Positions 42,105 to 50,218 of a DNA stretch of 51,758 nt are shown here, in pieces (the first letter of the stretch is position 1; the number at the start of each line of letters is the position of its first letter). A model generated the notes under the pieces. That model was not told the DNA's origin and did not search any database. It saw only the letters and a program-made list of their open reading frames with translations. Origin of the DNA: an uncultured Rhodobiaceae bacterium (lineage in GTDB: Bacteria > Pseudomonadota > Alphaproteobacteria > Parvibaculales > Parvibaculaceae); contig CAJXOU010000016.1 in NCBI GenBank assembly GCA_913057645.1, forward strand, positions 1 to 51,758, written 5' to 3'. The position numbers and the translations under genes were made by a program.

Positions 42105-43160
42105 ATGGAAAAGAAGAAGATCGTCGTCACCAACCGCGTCTTTCCGGAGACGCGGGCGCTTCTCGAGGCCCATGCGCGGGTCGTCGTCAACGAGGCGGAC
42201 GAGCCCTGGCCTGCGGATATACTTCTCGACCACTGCAAGGATGCCTTCGGCCTCATGGCTTTCATGACCGACAGCATCGGCGCGGATTTCGTGGCGGTCT
42301 GTCCCGAGCTTCGCATCGTCGGCGCGGCGCTCAAGGGCTACGACAATATCGACGTCGATGCCTGCACCCGCGCGGGCGTCACCGTCACCATCGTTCCAGA
42401 TCTGCTGACCGTGCCGACGGCGGAACTTGCCATCGGTCTCATGCTCTCGCTCGGCCGCAACATCCTCTCCGGCGACGCCGCGATCCGGAAGAACGGTTTC
42501 GCGGGCTGGCGGCCGTCCCTCTATGGCGCCGGTCTCGACGGCGCCACGGTCGGCGTTCTGGGTTTCGGTCTTGTCGGCCAGGCCATCGCCGAACGGCTCC
42601 AGCCCTTTCGCTGCCGTCTCCTCGCCTCGGATACGGCGCGCCATCCGGAAGACGCCTTCCCGCATGTCGCCTTCATGGACATGGACGATGTCATCGCGGA
42701 AGCGGACTGGATCGTCCTTGCCCTCCCCCTTACCGCCGAAACGCAGCACCTGATCGGCCGCGCCGCCATTGCCCGCATGAAGCCCGGCGCGCGCATCGTC
42801 AATCCGGCGCGTGGCTCGCTTGTCGACGAGGCCGCGATAGCCGACGCGCTCGCGACCGGTCACATCGCGGGATATGCGGCGGACGTTTTCGAATGCGAGG
42901 ACTGGGCGCGTGACGGGCGGCCTGGCGACATCGACGCTCGCCTGCTTGCGGATGGCGCCCGCACCGTCCTCACGCCGCATATCGGCTCCGCCGTCACCCA
43001 TGTCCGCCGCGACATCGAACTCTCGGCCGCGCGAAGCATCGTCGATGCGATTGCCGGCCGTCCTCCCGCCCATGCGGTCAATGCGCCCGCCGGTACCCTT
43101 CTGGAAGTCATCGAAGATGCTGAACCTGCACCACACAAGAACGTTTCTGGCCGTCGTTGA
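42105..43160 (+). CDS. ptxD: Phosphite dehydrogenase PtxD
   Basis: D-2-hydroxyacid-dehydrogenase-fold enzyme of 351 residues that oxidises phosphite to phosphate with NAD+. Residues I can align from memory to the characterised Pseudomonas stutzeri PtxD are retained: M54 (MAFMTD), K77 (ALKGYDN), L101, W135, Y140, and the catalytic R236 (NPARGS), E265 (VFECEDW) and H292 (TPHIGS). The LTVPTAELAIGL and DVFE-EDWAR segments are diagnostic relative to 3-phosphoglycerate or glyoxylate dehydrogenases. The Rossmann motif is GFGLVG, with D176 at the end of the second strand, which favours NAD over NADP. Its end overlaps the LysR gene by 44 nt. Confidence 0.93.
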   Translation: MEKKKIVVTNRVFPETRALLEAHARVVVNEADEPWPADILLDHCKDAFGLMAFMTDSIGADFVAVCPELRIVGAALKGYDNIDVDACTRAGVTVTIVPDLLTVPTAELAIGLMLSLGRNILSGDAAIRKNGFAGWRPSLYGAGLDGATVGVLGFGLVGQAIAERLQPFRCRLLASDTARHPEDAFPHVAFMDMDDVIAEADWIVLALPLTAETQHLIGRAAIARMKPGARIVNPARGSLVDEAAIADALATGHIAGYAADVFECEDWARDGRPGDIDARLLADGARTVLTPHIGSAVTHVRRDIELSAARSIVDAIAGRPPAHAVNAPAGTLLEVIEDAEPAPHKNVSGRR

Positions 43161-44001
43161 CGCGGGCGGGTTCCGCGCGGCTTCGCGCGTTCTCGACACG
43201 GCGCCTTCGACCATTCTCGATCATGTCGGTCAGCTGGAAGCCGAGCTTGGCACGTCGCTCATCGTCCGCCGCCGCGGATACGTTCAGCCGACGCCGCAAG
43301 GGGCGGCCTTCCTGCCGCTTGCGCGGGCGCTCATCGCGACCGCCGAGCATGCCCGTGCCGTCATTGCCGGCGGACCGCTCCGGCTTGCCGCGTCGAGCAA
43401 TATCGGCACCTACATGCTTCAGAAGCCGCTGGCCGACTTCAGCAGGCGGAACGGCGCGCATGTCGATCTCTGGATCGGCAGCAATCCGGCGACGTTCGAG
43501 CGGTTGAGCCAGGGTGCCGCCGACATCGCCATCATGGAGTTCTGGCAGCCTTCGGACGATTTCGAGGCGCATGACTGGCTCCGCGAGGAACTGGTCGTCA
43601 TCGTCGCGCCCTCCCACCGTTTCGCCGAGCGCACCGCCGTGCGGGCGGAAGAACTGATCGGCGAGAGATTGCTTGGTGGCGAGCGCGGCACCGGCACGGG
43701 CACCTTGCTGCGAAAGCGGCTTGGGCCGGTTGCCGCGCGGCTTTCAACCGTGGATGGTTTCGGCAACACCGAAGCGGTGAAGCGCGCCGTCCGCGCGGGT
43801 CTCGGCATTTCGCTCGTGATGCGATCGTCGATTGCCGATGAGGTTGCGACGGGTGCGCTTGTCGCCCTGACGCTCGAGGGGGCGGAGCTGGTGAAGGAAA
43901 CGAAGATCGTGCTCCGGCGCGACATGCCTCCGACCTCTGCGGCGCGGCATTTCCTCGACCACGCCCTCACCTATGGTGCGGAGAACCGGGTTTCCGTCTG
44001 A
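43117..44001 (+). CDS. ptxE: LysR-family regulator of the phosphite operon (PtxE-like)
   Basis: LysR-type regulator of 294 residues. The N-terminal winged helix-turn-helix is HTRTFLAVVDAGGFRAASRV to LGTSLIVRRRG. The periplasmic-binding-fold effector domain follows. ATG 43117 gives the standard MLNLHHTRTFL start and overlaps the 3' end of ptxD. The longer frame to 42874 is the shadow of ptxD. P. stutzeri ptxABCDE also ends in a LysR gene, so the order is conserved. Its effector and target site here are unknown. Confidence 0.9.
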   Translation: MLNLHHTRTFLAVVDAGGFRAASRVLDTAPSTILDHVGQLEAELGTSLIVRRRGYVQPTPQGAAFLPLARALIATAEHARAVIAGGPLRLAASSNIGTYMLQKPLADFSRRNGAHVDLWIGSNPATFERLSQGAADIAIMEFWQPSDDFEAHDWLREELVVIVAPSHRFAERTAVRAEELIGERLLGGERGTGTGTLLRKRLGPVAARLSTVDGFGNTEAVKRAVRAGLGISLVMRSSIADEVATGALVALTLEGAELVKETKIVLRRDMPPTSAARHFLDHALTYGAENRVSV

Positions 44002-44007
44002 GGGCGC

Positions 44008-44685
44008 TCAGCGCGCTTCGATCAGGCCGCGCGTTTCGGCCACCTGTCCGGCGGGCCGTTCGACCTTCGCCGCGAGCACGTTCACCTGTTCGTTGAGGTC
44101 GTCGGCCAGCGGATCGAGACGCTCATTGTCGACGACGACCTCGTAATAGAGGTGGTTGCCCGTCGCGAGGCCGGTCATGCCGACATAGCCGATGACTTCG
44201 CCCTTCTTCACGCCGACGCCCGGACGGATGCCCGGCGCGAAGCCCGAGAGATGCGCGTAATAGGTTTCGATCGTGTCGGAATGCTTCACCGTGACGAGCT
44301 TGCCGTAATTGCCGCGCCAGGCGGCCATGCCGACGATGCCGTCCTCGGTTGCGTAGACCGGCGTGCCCTTCGGCGCGGCGTAGTCGACGCCTCGATGCAT
44401 CTTCTTCGTCTTGAGCACGGGATGCATGCGCCATCCGTACCCGGACGTCATGCGTGCCTTGCCGGTGTCGATCGGATCCGCGAAATGGAGTCCCCTGTCC
44501 GGATAGGTCGCGGGCTCCACCACCGGCTTCATCAGTGGCAGGACGAAGTTCACCGTCGAGACGCCCTTCGCGGCGTCGCTGGCATGGGCGGAAAAAGCGG
44601 GGACAAGAAAAAACACGGAGAGAAGGAGAAAGGCGGCAACCGGGGAAAACGACTCGCCAAGGCAAATCCGGTGTCGTCGTGGCAT
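44008..44685 (-). CDS. M23-family (LytM-like) peptidase, possibly degenerate
   Basis: Exported LytM-domain protein of 225 residues with a signal peptide or membrane anchor (VAAFLLLSVFFLVPAFSAHA). Zinc-site residues are partly kept: H97 and D101 (MHRGVDYAAP) and H145 (TYYAHLSGF). The final HxH motif reads NHLYYE (H178, Y180), so the second His is replaced by Tyr. It may be inactive and act as a regulator, as EnvC and NlpD do, or use another ligand. ATG 44685 follows GAAGGA by 6 nt. It is convergent with ptxE, 6 bp apart, and lies upstream of holB in the interrupted block. Confidence 0.85.
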   Translation of the reverse strand: MPRRHRICLGESFSPVAAFLLLSVFFLVPAFSAHASDAAKGVSTVNFVLPLMKPVVEPATYPDRGLHFADPIDTGKARMTSGYGWRMHPVLKTKKMHRGVDYAAPKGTPVYATEDGIVGMAAWRGNYGKLVTVKHSDTIETYYAHLSGFAPGIRPGVGVKKGEVIGYVGMTGLATGNHLYYEVVVDNERLDPLADDLNEQVNVLAAKVERPAGQVAETRGLIEAR

Positions 44686-44826
44686 CGGCGATCCTTCTTC
44701 TTCGTGTGGCCGGCGCTGTCGCCGGTTTTCTCTCGCGGGGATAAGTTGACCTGGCCCTCTATAGTCGAGGACCGGCATTCGGGCAAACGGCTTTAACCAA
44801 AGTCTTTGTGACGGTTCGGTGACAGT

Positions 44827-45465
44827 TCAGTGACGGTCGGGGTCGAGATATCCCCGGACCGCGTTCCAGACGGCCTCCGCGACCTCCGCTTCGCTCCTCT
44901 CCGCGTCGATGACGCGGCAGCGTTCCGGTTCGTTTTTGGCAATGTCCAGAAAGGCTTGGCGCAGCGTCCGGTGGAACTCCAGGTCCATCCGCTCGTAGCG
45001 GTCCTCGCCGTCCGCCCGCCGCCCTGCCCGTGCCAGTCCCGTTTCGGGCGTCAGGTCGAGAATGAGCGTCAGCGCGGGCATGTCGTCGCCGACGACCAAC
45101 TCTCTGAGTTCATTGATGAATTTCGTTCCCAGCCGTTGCGCGACGCCCTGATAGGCCATGGTCGAGTCGACGAACCTGTCGGAAATCACCCAGTCGCCGC
45201 GCTCCAGTGCAGGCCTTACCGTCCGCGCCAGATGTTCCTCGCGCGCTGCAAAATGAAGCAAAGCCTCGGTTTTCGGGGCCCAGCGCCCCGTTTCGCCGGT
45301 CACCAGCAGTTCCCGGATTGCCTCCGCGCCCGGCGCCCCGCCCGGCTCCCGCGTCGTGACGACGCGATGTCCGGCATCACTAAGTCTTTGAGCCAGCAGG
45401 CGAATTTGTGTGGTCTTGCCTGCTCCCTCGCCACCTTCGAGCGTGATGAACCGGCGCTGCGCCAC
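44827..45465 (-). CDS. tmk: Thymidylate kinase
   Basis: dTMP kinase of 212 residues with P-loop EGGEGAGKTTQ (9-19), the DR-type motif TREPGGAPGAE and the LID segment RRADGEDRYERM. It makes dTDP for DNA synthesis. It starts 3 nt after the carboxypeptidase stop, so they are cotranscribed. In most alphaproteobacteria holB follows directly. Here the next collinear gene is the M23 peptidase and holB is 7.3 kb away. Confidence 0.96.
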   Translation of the reverse strand: MAQRRFITLEGGEGAGKTTQIRLLAQRLSDAGHRVVTTREPGGAPGAEAIRELLVTGETGRWAPKTEALLHFAAREEHLARTVRPALERGDWVISDRFVDSTMAYQGVAQRLGTKFINELRELVVGDDMPALTLILDLTPETGLARAGRRADGEDRYERMDLEFHRTLRQAFLDIAKNEPERCRVIDAERSEAEVAEAVWNAVRGYLDPDRH

Positions 45466-45468
45466 GTT

Positions 45469-46623
45469 CTAGCTGCCGAGGATCATGTGTTTCAGCGCGC
45501 CCATCGCACGGCCGAAGATGCCTTGCCGCTCAACCGCGCCGCCGGCGACCAGCGGATACTCCTTCATCGGCATTTCCGGCGCCTCGATCTTCAGTGTACC
45601 AATCTTCTGGCCGGTCTCGACGGGTGCCATGATCGGCGTCTCGTAGACGACGGACACCTTCATCTCCTTGCGCTGGTCCGGCGACATGATGACGTCGATG
45701 TCGTTCTTGCTGACGAGCGGCACTTGCTCATAAGTGCCTTCCCAGACCGGCGCGTTGTCGACGGGCGTACCTGCCGCGAACAGCTTGTAGTGCTTGAAGG
45801 AACGGAAGCCCCAATCGAGGAGCCGGACGCTTTCGTCGGCCCGCGCCTTCTCGCTCGGCAGACCGTTCAGCACGAGAATGAGGCGCTGATCCTTGCGCTC
45901 GGCGGACGCGACGAGACCGTAGCCCGATGCTTCGGTATGGCCGGTCTTGAGGCCATCCACCGACGGGTCGAGATAAAGCGCGGGGTTGCGATTGCCCTGC
46001 TTGATGCCGTTCCAGGTAAAATCGGTTTCCTTGAACATTGGATAATATTCAGGAAAGTCCATGATCAGGTGGCGCGCGAGCACGGCAAGATCGTGTGCGG
46101 TCATCAGATGATCGGGATGGGGCCAGCCGGTCGAATTCGTGAACTCAGAATTGGTAAGCCCGATCTCCTTGCCGCGCTCCGTCATCGCTTCCGCGAAGGC
46201 AGCCTCCGACCCGGAAAGTGCTTCGGCGGTCGCGATGCAGGCATCGTTGCCGGACTGAACGATGATCCCGCGAAGGATCGCGTGAACGGGCACAGTCGAA
46301 TTCAGATCGGCGAACATTGTCGACGATCCTGAGGCGGCGCCGCCCGCGCGCCATGCGTACTCGCTGATCTTGAACTCGTCGTCCATCGAGACCGTGCCGT
46401 CACGCAGCGCGTTGAACAGCATCTCGAGCGTCATGAGCTTGCTCATGCTTGCCGGATGCATCTGCTCATCCGGGTTCTTCCCCCAGAGAATGGTGCCGGT
46501 TTCGTAGTCCATCAAAACCGCATATTCGGCTGCGGTATCGAAGGCGGCGGCTGTCCGCGGCAGCGTGAAGACGCCTGCCAGCAGGACGCTCAGAAAAACC
46601 GGAAGATATTTCGCGCGCATCAT
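45469..46623 (-). CDS. D-alanyl-D-alanine carboxypeptidase (PBP5/6-type)
   Basis: Serine DD-carboxypeptidase of 384 residues that trims peptidoglycan pentapeptides. A signal peptide covers the first 27 residues. The active-site triads are complete: SxxK S59-K62 (PASMSKLM), SxN in VQSGNDACIA, and KTG in LKTGHTEASG. The C-terminal domain (DQRKEMKVSVVYETPI onward) and an amphipathic tail (RQGIFGRAMGALKHMIL) fit membrane-anchored DacA/DacC types. ATG 46623 or ATG 46620 could be used. It lies between rlpA and tmk, the usual order. Confidence 0.95.
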   Translation of the reverse strand: MMRAKYLPVFLSVLLAGVFTLPRTAAAFDTAAEYAVLMDYETGTILWGKNPDEQMHPASMSKLMTLEMLFNALRDGTVSMDDEFKISEYAWRAGGAASGSSTMFADLNSTVPVHAILRGIIVQSGNDACIATAEALSGSEAAFAEAMTERGKEIGLTNSEFTNSTGWPHPDHLMTAHDLAVLARHLIMDFPEYYPMFKETDFTWNGIKQGNRNPALYLDPSVDGLKTGHTEASGYGLVASAERKDQRLILVLNGLPSEKARADESVRLLDWGFRSFKHYKLFAAGTPVDNAPVWEGTYEQVPLVSKNDIDVIMSPDQRKEMKVSVVYETPIMAPVETGQKIGTLKIEAPEMPMKEYPLVAGGAVERQGIFGRAMGALKHMILGS

Positions 46624-46679
46624 GATTTCGTGCTGTTCCTTTTTGTCTCTTGCCCCTGCCCGATCCTCTGGACGGACAA

Positions 46680-47693
46680 TCAGTCCACCACGATCCGGGC
46701 GCCTTTGTGGCCGTGCGAAATGACATTCTGCAGCGAGCTGTCGGCGGCGGGGACATCCGACAACGGTCCGACGCGGACGCGGTAGTAAGCGGTTCCGTCA
46801 ACCATCGTGGTTTGAATCTCGACGCGTCCGACGCCCGAAAGCTGTTGCCGCACGGATTCGGCATTCTGCAAATTCTGGAACGAACCCGCCTGGACATAGA
46901 TGTTGCCCGGTCCGCTCACGGGAACCCGGTCGACCGTTTCTGCTGCCTGCGGTGCCTTGTCGGGAATCGGCTTCATGCTCGCTTCCGGGGCCGACGCCGA
47001 CGATGCAGAAGCGGCCGATGCGCCGACCGGCGCGGCGAGCGCGGATGTCGAAACCGTCGCAACCCTTGTCACCGGCGCGGTGCCAGCAACCTGCCGCTCT
47101 TCCGGAGGTGTCTCCACCGGCGGCGCAACGAAGGTTTCGGCAACGCCGCGTCCGTCGCCGATACCGCCTTCAAGCGGCGCTCGTCCGACATATTGAACGC
47201 GAACCTTCGCCGTGCCCTTCTGCTTGAAGCCGAGAAGTTCGGCGGCATGTCTCGACATGTCGATCTCGCGTCCAGCGGCAAACGGGCCGCGATCGTTGAC
47301 ACGAACGATGATCGACTTGCCGTTTTCGAGATTTGTGACCCGTGCCAGCACCGGCATCGGCAATGTCGGGTGCGCGGCGGTCAGCTGGTTCTCGTCGAAT
47401 ATCTCGCCATTGGCGGTCGGCTTGCCGTGGAAATTCGGGCCGTACCACGAGGCGATGCCCGTTGAATCGTATTTGTCGTTCTCGGCCGGGTAATACCAGA
47501 TGCCGTTGATCTGGTAGGGATTGCCCACCTTGTAGATGCCGCCGCCCTGCTTGAGCGGAGTCTGGCCGGGGCGCGATGTCTCGGTCGTGCCGCAAGCGGC
47601 CAGGGCAAGGACAGCCGGGAAGATTATGGCAAAGACCACCCCGCGCGGCAGAATAGTGCTGCGGCGAACGGTCCTTGCAGGTCGAAAAAACAT
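46680..47693 (-). CDS. rlpA: RlpA-family septal ring lytic transglycosylase, lipoprotein
   Basis: Outer-membrane lipoprotein of 337 residues. The lipobox LALAAC places lipidated C34. A double-psi beta-barrel domain (GIASWYGPNFHGKPTANGEIFD to RVNDRGPFAAGREIDMSRHAAELL) is the RlpA glycan-cleaving core. A Pro/Ala/Ser-rich linker then leads to a C-terminal SPOR domain (NIYVQAGSFQNLQNAESVRQQL), which binds denuded glycan at the septum. ATG 47693 is chosen as it opens the lipoprotein signal. The frame to 47741 lacks one. It lies upstream of the DD-carboxypeptidase, a coherent cell-wall pair. Confidence 0.94.
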   Translation of the reverse strand: MFFRPARTVRRSTILPRGVVFAIIFPAVLALAACGTTETSRPGQTPLKQGGGIYKVGNPYQINGIWYYPAENDKYDSTGIASWYGPNFHGKPTANGEIFDENQLTAAHPTLPMPVLARVTNLENGKSIIVRVNDRGPFAAGREIDMSRHAAELLGFKQKGTAKVRVQYVGRAPLEGGIGDGRGVAETFVAPPVETPPEERQVAGTAPVTRVATVSTSALAAPVGASAASASSASAPEASMKPIPDKAPQAAETVDRVPVSGPGNIYVQAGSFQNLQNAESVRQQLSGVGRVEIQTTMVDGTAYYRVRVGPLSDVPAADSSLQNVISHGHKGARIVVD

Positions 47694-47763
47694 CGGGAAA
47701 CCCCAGTTCGAGGAACAAGCCGCCATCTGGCGTCGAATCACCCCGCATAGGCTACTAAAGCCT

Positions 47764-47813
47764 TATAATCAGAGGTGCTTTACGCGGCAAGGCATGGCCG
47801 GAACAAGTTCCGG
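47764..47813 (+). promoter_or_regulatory. Promoter-like TATAAT and palindromic operator before the MmgE/PrpD gene
   Basis: TATAAT at 47764-47769 is followed by the perfect dyad CCGGAAC/GTTCCGG with a 2-base centre (47798-47813), 34 nt before ATG 47848. The placement just downstream of a -10 box suits a repressor site. No cognate regulator is adjacent. Confidence 0.45.
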
Positions 47814-47847
47814 TCCGCGTTTGCAGCCGCTTCGCCGACGCTACATC

Positions 47848-49230
47848 ATGGCTTCTGAAAATTCGGTATCCAGAGAAAGAACACCAGTGAACGATCTGTC
47901 ATCTCGGGTCCACCCTTCGTTGTCGCTCACGGAGGAGCTTATCCGGCTGATCCGCGCGAAGCCGGTCACGGATGCGGATCTCGAGGCGGCCGCTCTTTTC
48001 ACGCTCGATGCGGTTGCGAACAGCCTCGCCGGGCGGAACTCCGCGCCGGGGCGCATCCTTCTCTCATGGGCGGAGGCCGGGACAGGAAGGAACGCCGTTG
48101 CCGATACCGGACGGACCGCATTCCTGCTTGGTGCGCTCTGCCATATTCTGGAAACCGACGATCTTCACAGGGAGTCCGTCGTGCATCCGGGGTGCGTCGT
48201 TGTTCCCGCCGCCTGGGCGCTTGCCTCCAGACACGAAAGCGGGGGACGCGCGCTTCTGACCGCCGTTCTCCACGGTTTCGAAGCTGCGACACGTGTCGGC
48301 ATGGCCGCCGGACCTGCGCATTACCGCATCTGGCACAACACTGCGACCTGCGGTCCGTTCGGTTCGGCCATGGCGGCGGCATCCCTTCTCGGCCTTGGCG
48401 ACGAGGCCGCGATGCATGCTCTCGGCAATGCAGGCAGCCAGTCTTCGGGGCTCTGGCAGTTTCTCGAAACGGGCGCGATGACGAAGCATCTGCATGCAGG
48501 CCATGCGGCGGAAGCCGGCGTGAAAGCCGCGGAGCTTGCGGCGCTCGGTTTCACAGGTCCCGCCCGGATACTCGAAGGCGAGAAAGGGTTTTTCCGGGCG
48601 ACTTGCCCCGATGCGAATCCTGCGGCGGTCCTGCACGATCCGTCCGCGCCTTGGCAACTCTTGAGGACATCCATAAAGCCCTGGCCGTCCTGCCGTCATA
48701 CGCATCCGACCATTGACGCCGGAGAGGAACTCAGATCGCGGCTGACGGAAGATCGCGTGTCCGCCGAGGAAATCGAGGAAATAGAAGTTGAGACCTATCA
48801 GGCGGCCCTGGATGTCTGCGACAGACCCGTTGCCACCTCGGACTACGAAGCCAAGTTTTCCCTTCAACACTCGATCGCGGCGGCGCTGCTCTGCCCAACC
48901 GTCGATTTCGAGGCATTTGGAGAGGCGGCGCGCGCCAGATGCCGTGCGCTTGCGTCATCTGTGAAGCTGCGGCTCGCCGAACCCTGGGCCTCTGCCTATC
49001 CCGTCTCCTGGGGGGGACGGGTGACGCTCCGCCTCAGAAACGGTGGGGAATATATCGCCGAGCGCGAGCATGCGAGAGGCGATCCCGAGGCACCGTTGAG
49101 CCGCGACCAGATGATCGAAAAAGCGCTCATGCTTCTGCGGCACGGCGGAACCGAAAATCCGGAACGCCTGGTCGAAGGACTTTTGTCGATGGCCTCGGGC
49201 GGGAGGCCGCCAGCTCTCGATATCGGATAG
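47848..49230 (+). CDS. MmgE/PrpD family protein
   Basis: Protein of 460 residues of the MmgE/PrpD fold, which includes 2-methylcitrate dehydratase, aconitate decarboxylase and iminodisuccinate epimerase. Family parts are the N-terminal FTLDAVANSLAGR, HPGCVVVPAAWALA, GFEAATRVGMAAG, the LHAGHAAEAGVKAAELAALGFTGP region and KPWPSCRHTHPTIDA. No prpB, prpC or acn genes are adjacent, so 2-methylcitrate dehydratase is not supported. The start may be ATG 47848 or GTG 47887, since the conserved fold begins later. The longer frame to 47536 shadows rlpA. Confidence 0.88.
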   Translation: MASENSVSRERTPVNDLSSRVHPSLSLTEELIRLIRAKPVTDADLEAAALFTLDAVANSLAGRNSAPGRILLSWAEAGTGRNAVADTGRTAFLLGALCHILETDDLHRESVVHPGCVVVPAAWALASRHESGGRALLTAVLHGFEAATRVGMAAGPAHYRIWHNTATCGPFGSAMAAASLLGLGDEAAMHALGNAGSQSSGLWQFLETGAMTKHLHAGHAAEAGVKAAELAALGFTGPARILEGEKGFFRATCPDANPAAVLHDPSAPWQLLRTSIKPWPSCRHTHPTIDAGEELRSRLTEDRVSAEEIEEIEVETYQAALDVCDRPVATSDYEAKFSLQHSIAAALLCPTVDFEAFGEAARARCRALASSVKLRLAEPWASAYPVSWGGRVTLRLRNGGEYIAEREHARGDPEAPLSRDQMIEKALMLLRHGGTENPERLVEGLLSMASGGRPPALDIG

Positions 49231-49236
49231 GTCCGT

Positions 49237-49578
49237 TTAACTTGCGCCGTCCATCATGGGTTTGACGAAAGTCAGGTAAGCCTGCCCGAAGAAGCCGATC
49301 AGGAACGGCATCCATATCCATGCCGTCCGCCAGCGGAGCTTCATCTTCTTTTTCGCCGGCGGCGCTTCTCCGGCTTTCGCTGGCGTTGCGACAGGTTCAA
49401 CCCGCTCCGGTGCGGGCGAGCCGCCTGCCGCGGACGGGGCCTCGGCGGGCGTAAGGCTTTCGGCGAGTGCCAATTGCCGCGCTTCCCGACGCTCCTGCCT
49501 GAACTGACGGATCATAAAAACGCCGAGCAACATAATGAGACTCAGCGGAATCCACGGTGACGTTAAATCGACCGGCAC
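49237..49578 (-). CDS. Hypothetical small membrane protein
   Basis: Protein of 113 residues with one hydrophobic segment near each end (IPLSLIMLLGVFMI and IWMPFLIGFFGQAYLTFV). Between them is a charged, Ala/Pro-rich cytoplasmic-type linker (RQERREARQLALAE, KKKMKLRW). I do not recognise a family. The ATG 49578 frame has the expected GC pattern and ends 6 bp from the convergent MmgE/PrpD gene. A hairpin or adaptor role cannot be inferred. Confidence 0.65.
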   Translation of the reverse strand: MPVDLTSPWIPLSLIMLLGVFMIRQFRQERREARQLALAESLTPAEAPSAAGGSPAPERVEPVATPAKAGEAPPAKKKMKLRWRTAWIWMPFLIGFFGQAYLTFVKPMMDGAS

Positions 49579-49780
49579 AACAGCACTCCCCCCGAAAACA
49601 CAGTCCGCAGCTTTATTGCCGTCTTTTGTCCCATTTTGGCAAGCCCGGTGTACACTTGCAAAAGGGAATTGATGTTAACCATACGGAAAAGGCCGGATCG
49701 GCGCTGACCGGCGCCCAAAAAGCACAACTTCTGAGTTTCTGGATGAAGACGGGCCCGGATTGCATTCGAGCCCCTCCTCT

Positions 49781-50218
49781 TCAGCCTTTCCGGCCGGGCC
49801 GCAGCGACAGCCAGAGAAAGACGAGCGCTATCGGGACCACCGCCGCGCTCGCATAGTGTTCCGGCGGATGGTTTGACGACGCGGCCCCCTTGAGAAACCA
49901 GCCATCGGCGGCCATGAGGGCGCGTTCCACAATCAGCAGAACGAGAAAAAATGGAACGAGCGGCCGGTAACGCCAGCCGATCAGAAATTGAGCGGCGCCA
50001 TGCGCGATCTGCATGGCACCCATCCAGGCGAAGACGGCAATGATGGTCTGACCGCGCGTCGACAAATCGATACCGGCGATGACGCCAGCGCCACCATCAG
50101 GCAGGAAGTAGTGAATGCATCCCGGAATTACATTGAAGACACCGGCCAGCATGAGGAACCAGGCCGATGCTCGGGCGCCGTCATATTGAGCATTGGTGCC
50201 AGCTGGAAGAAGCCTCAT
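49781..50218 (-). CDS. Hypothetical four-helix membrane protein
   Basis: Protein of 145 residues with four hydrophobic helices (ASAWFLMLAGVFNVIPGCIHYF, TIIAVFAWMGAMQIAHGAA, LVPFFLVLLIVERALMAAD, AAVVPIALVFLWLSL). No family is recognised. The ATG overlaps the haloalkane dehalogenase-like stop by 4 nt (ATGA), so the two proteins are co-translated. A role tied to the hydrolase, such as membrane association, is possible but unproven. Confidence 0.75.
   Translation of the reverse strand: MRLLPAGTNAQYDGARASAWFLMLAGVFNVIPGCIHYFLPDGGAGVIAGIDLSTRGQTIIAVFAWMGAMQIAHGAAQFLIGWRYRPLVPFFLVLLIVERALMAADGWFLKGAASSNHPPEHYASAAVVPIALVFLWLSLRPGRKG

Noticed and set aside
41160-43214. 684-residue open frame antisense to ptxC and ptxD
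   Set aside because: Shadow of the ptx genes, very Arg/Asp/Glu-rich, no ribosome-binding site or family pattern.
47848-49230. 2-methylcitrate dehydratase prpD
   Set aside because: Family membership is clear, but prpB, prpC and prpR are absent from the surroundings, so the specific activity is not supported.
49579-49780. Small plus-strand gene within the 49.56-49.86 kb frame
   Set aside because: The frame overlaps the starts or ends of two opposite-strand genes, lacks a convincing ribosome-binding site and shows no protein-like pattern. The gap itself holds only a weak hairpin near 49752-49775.
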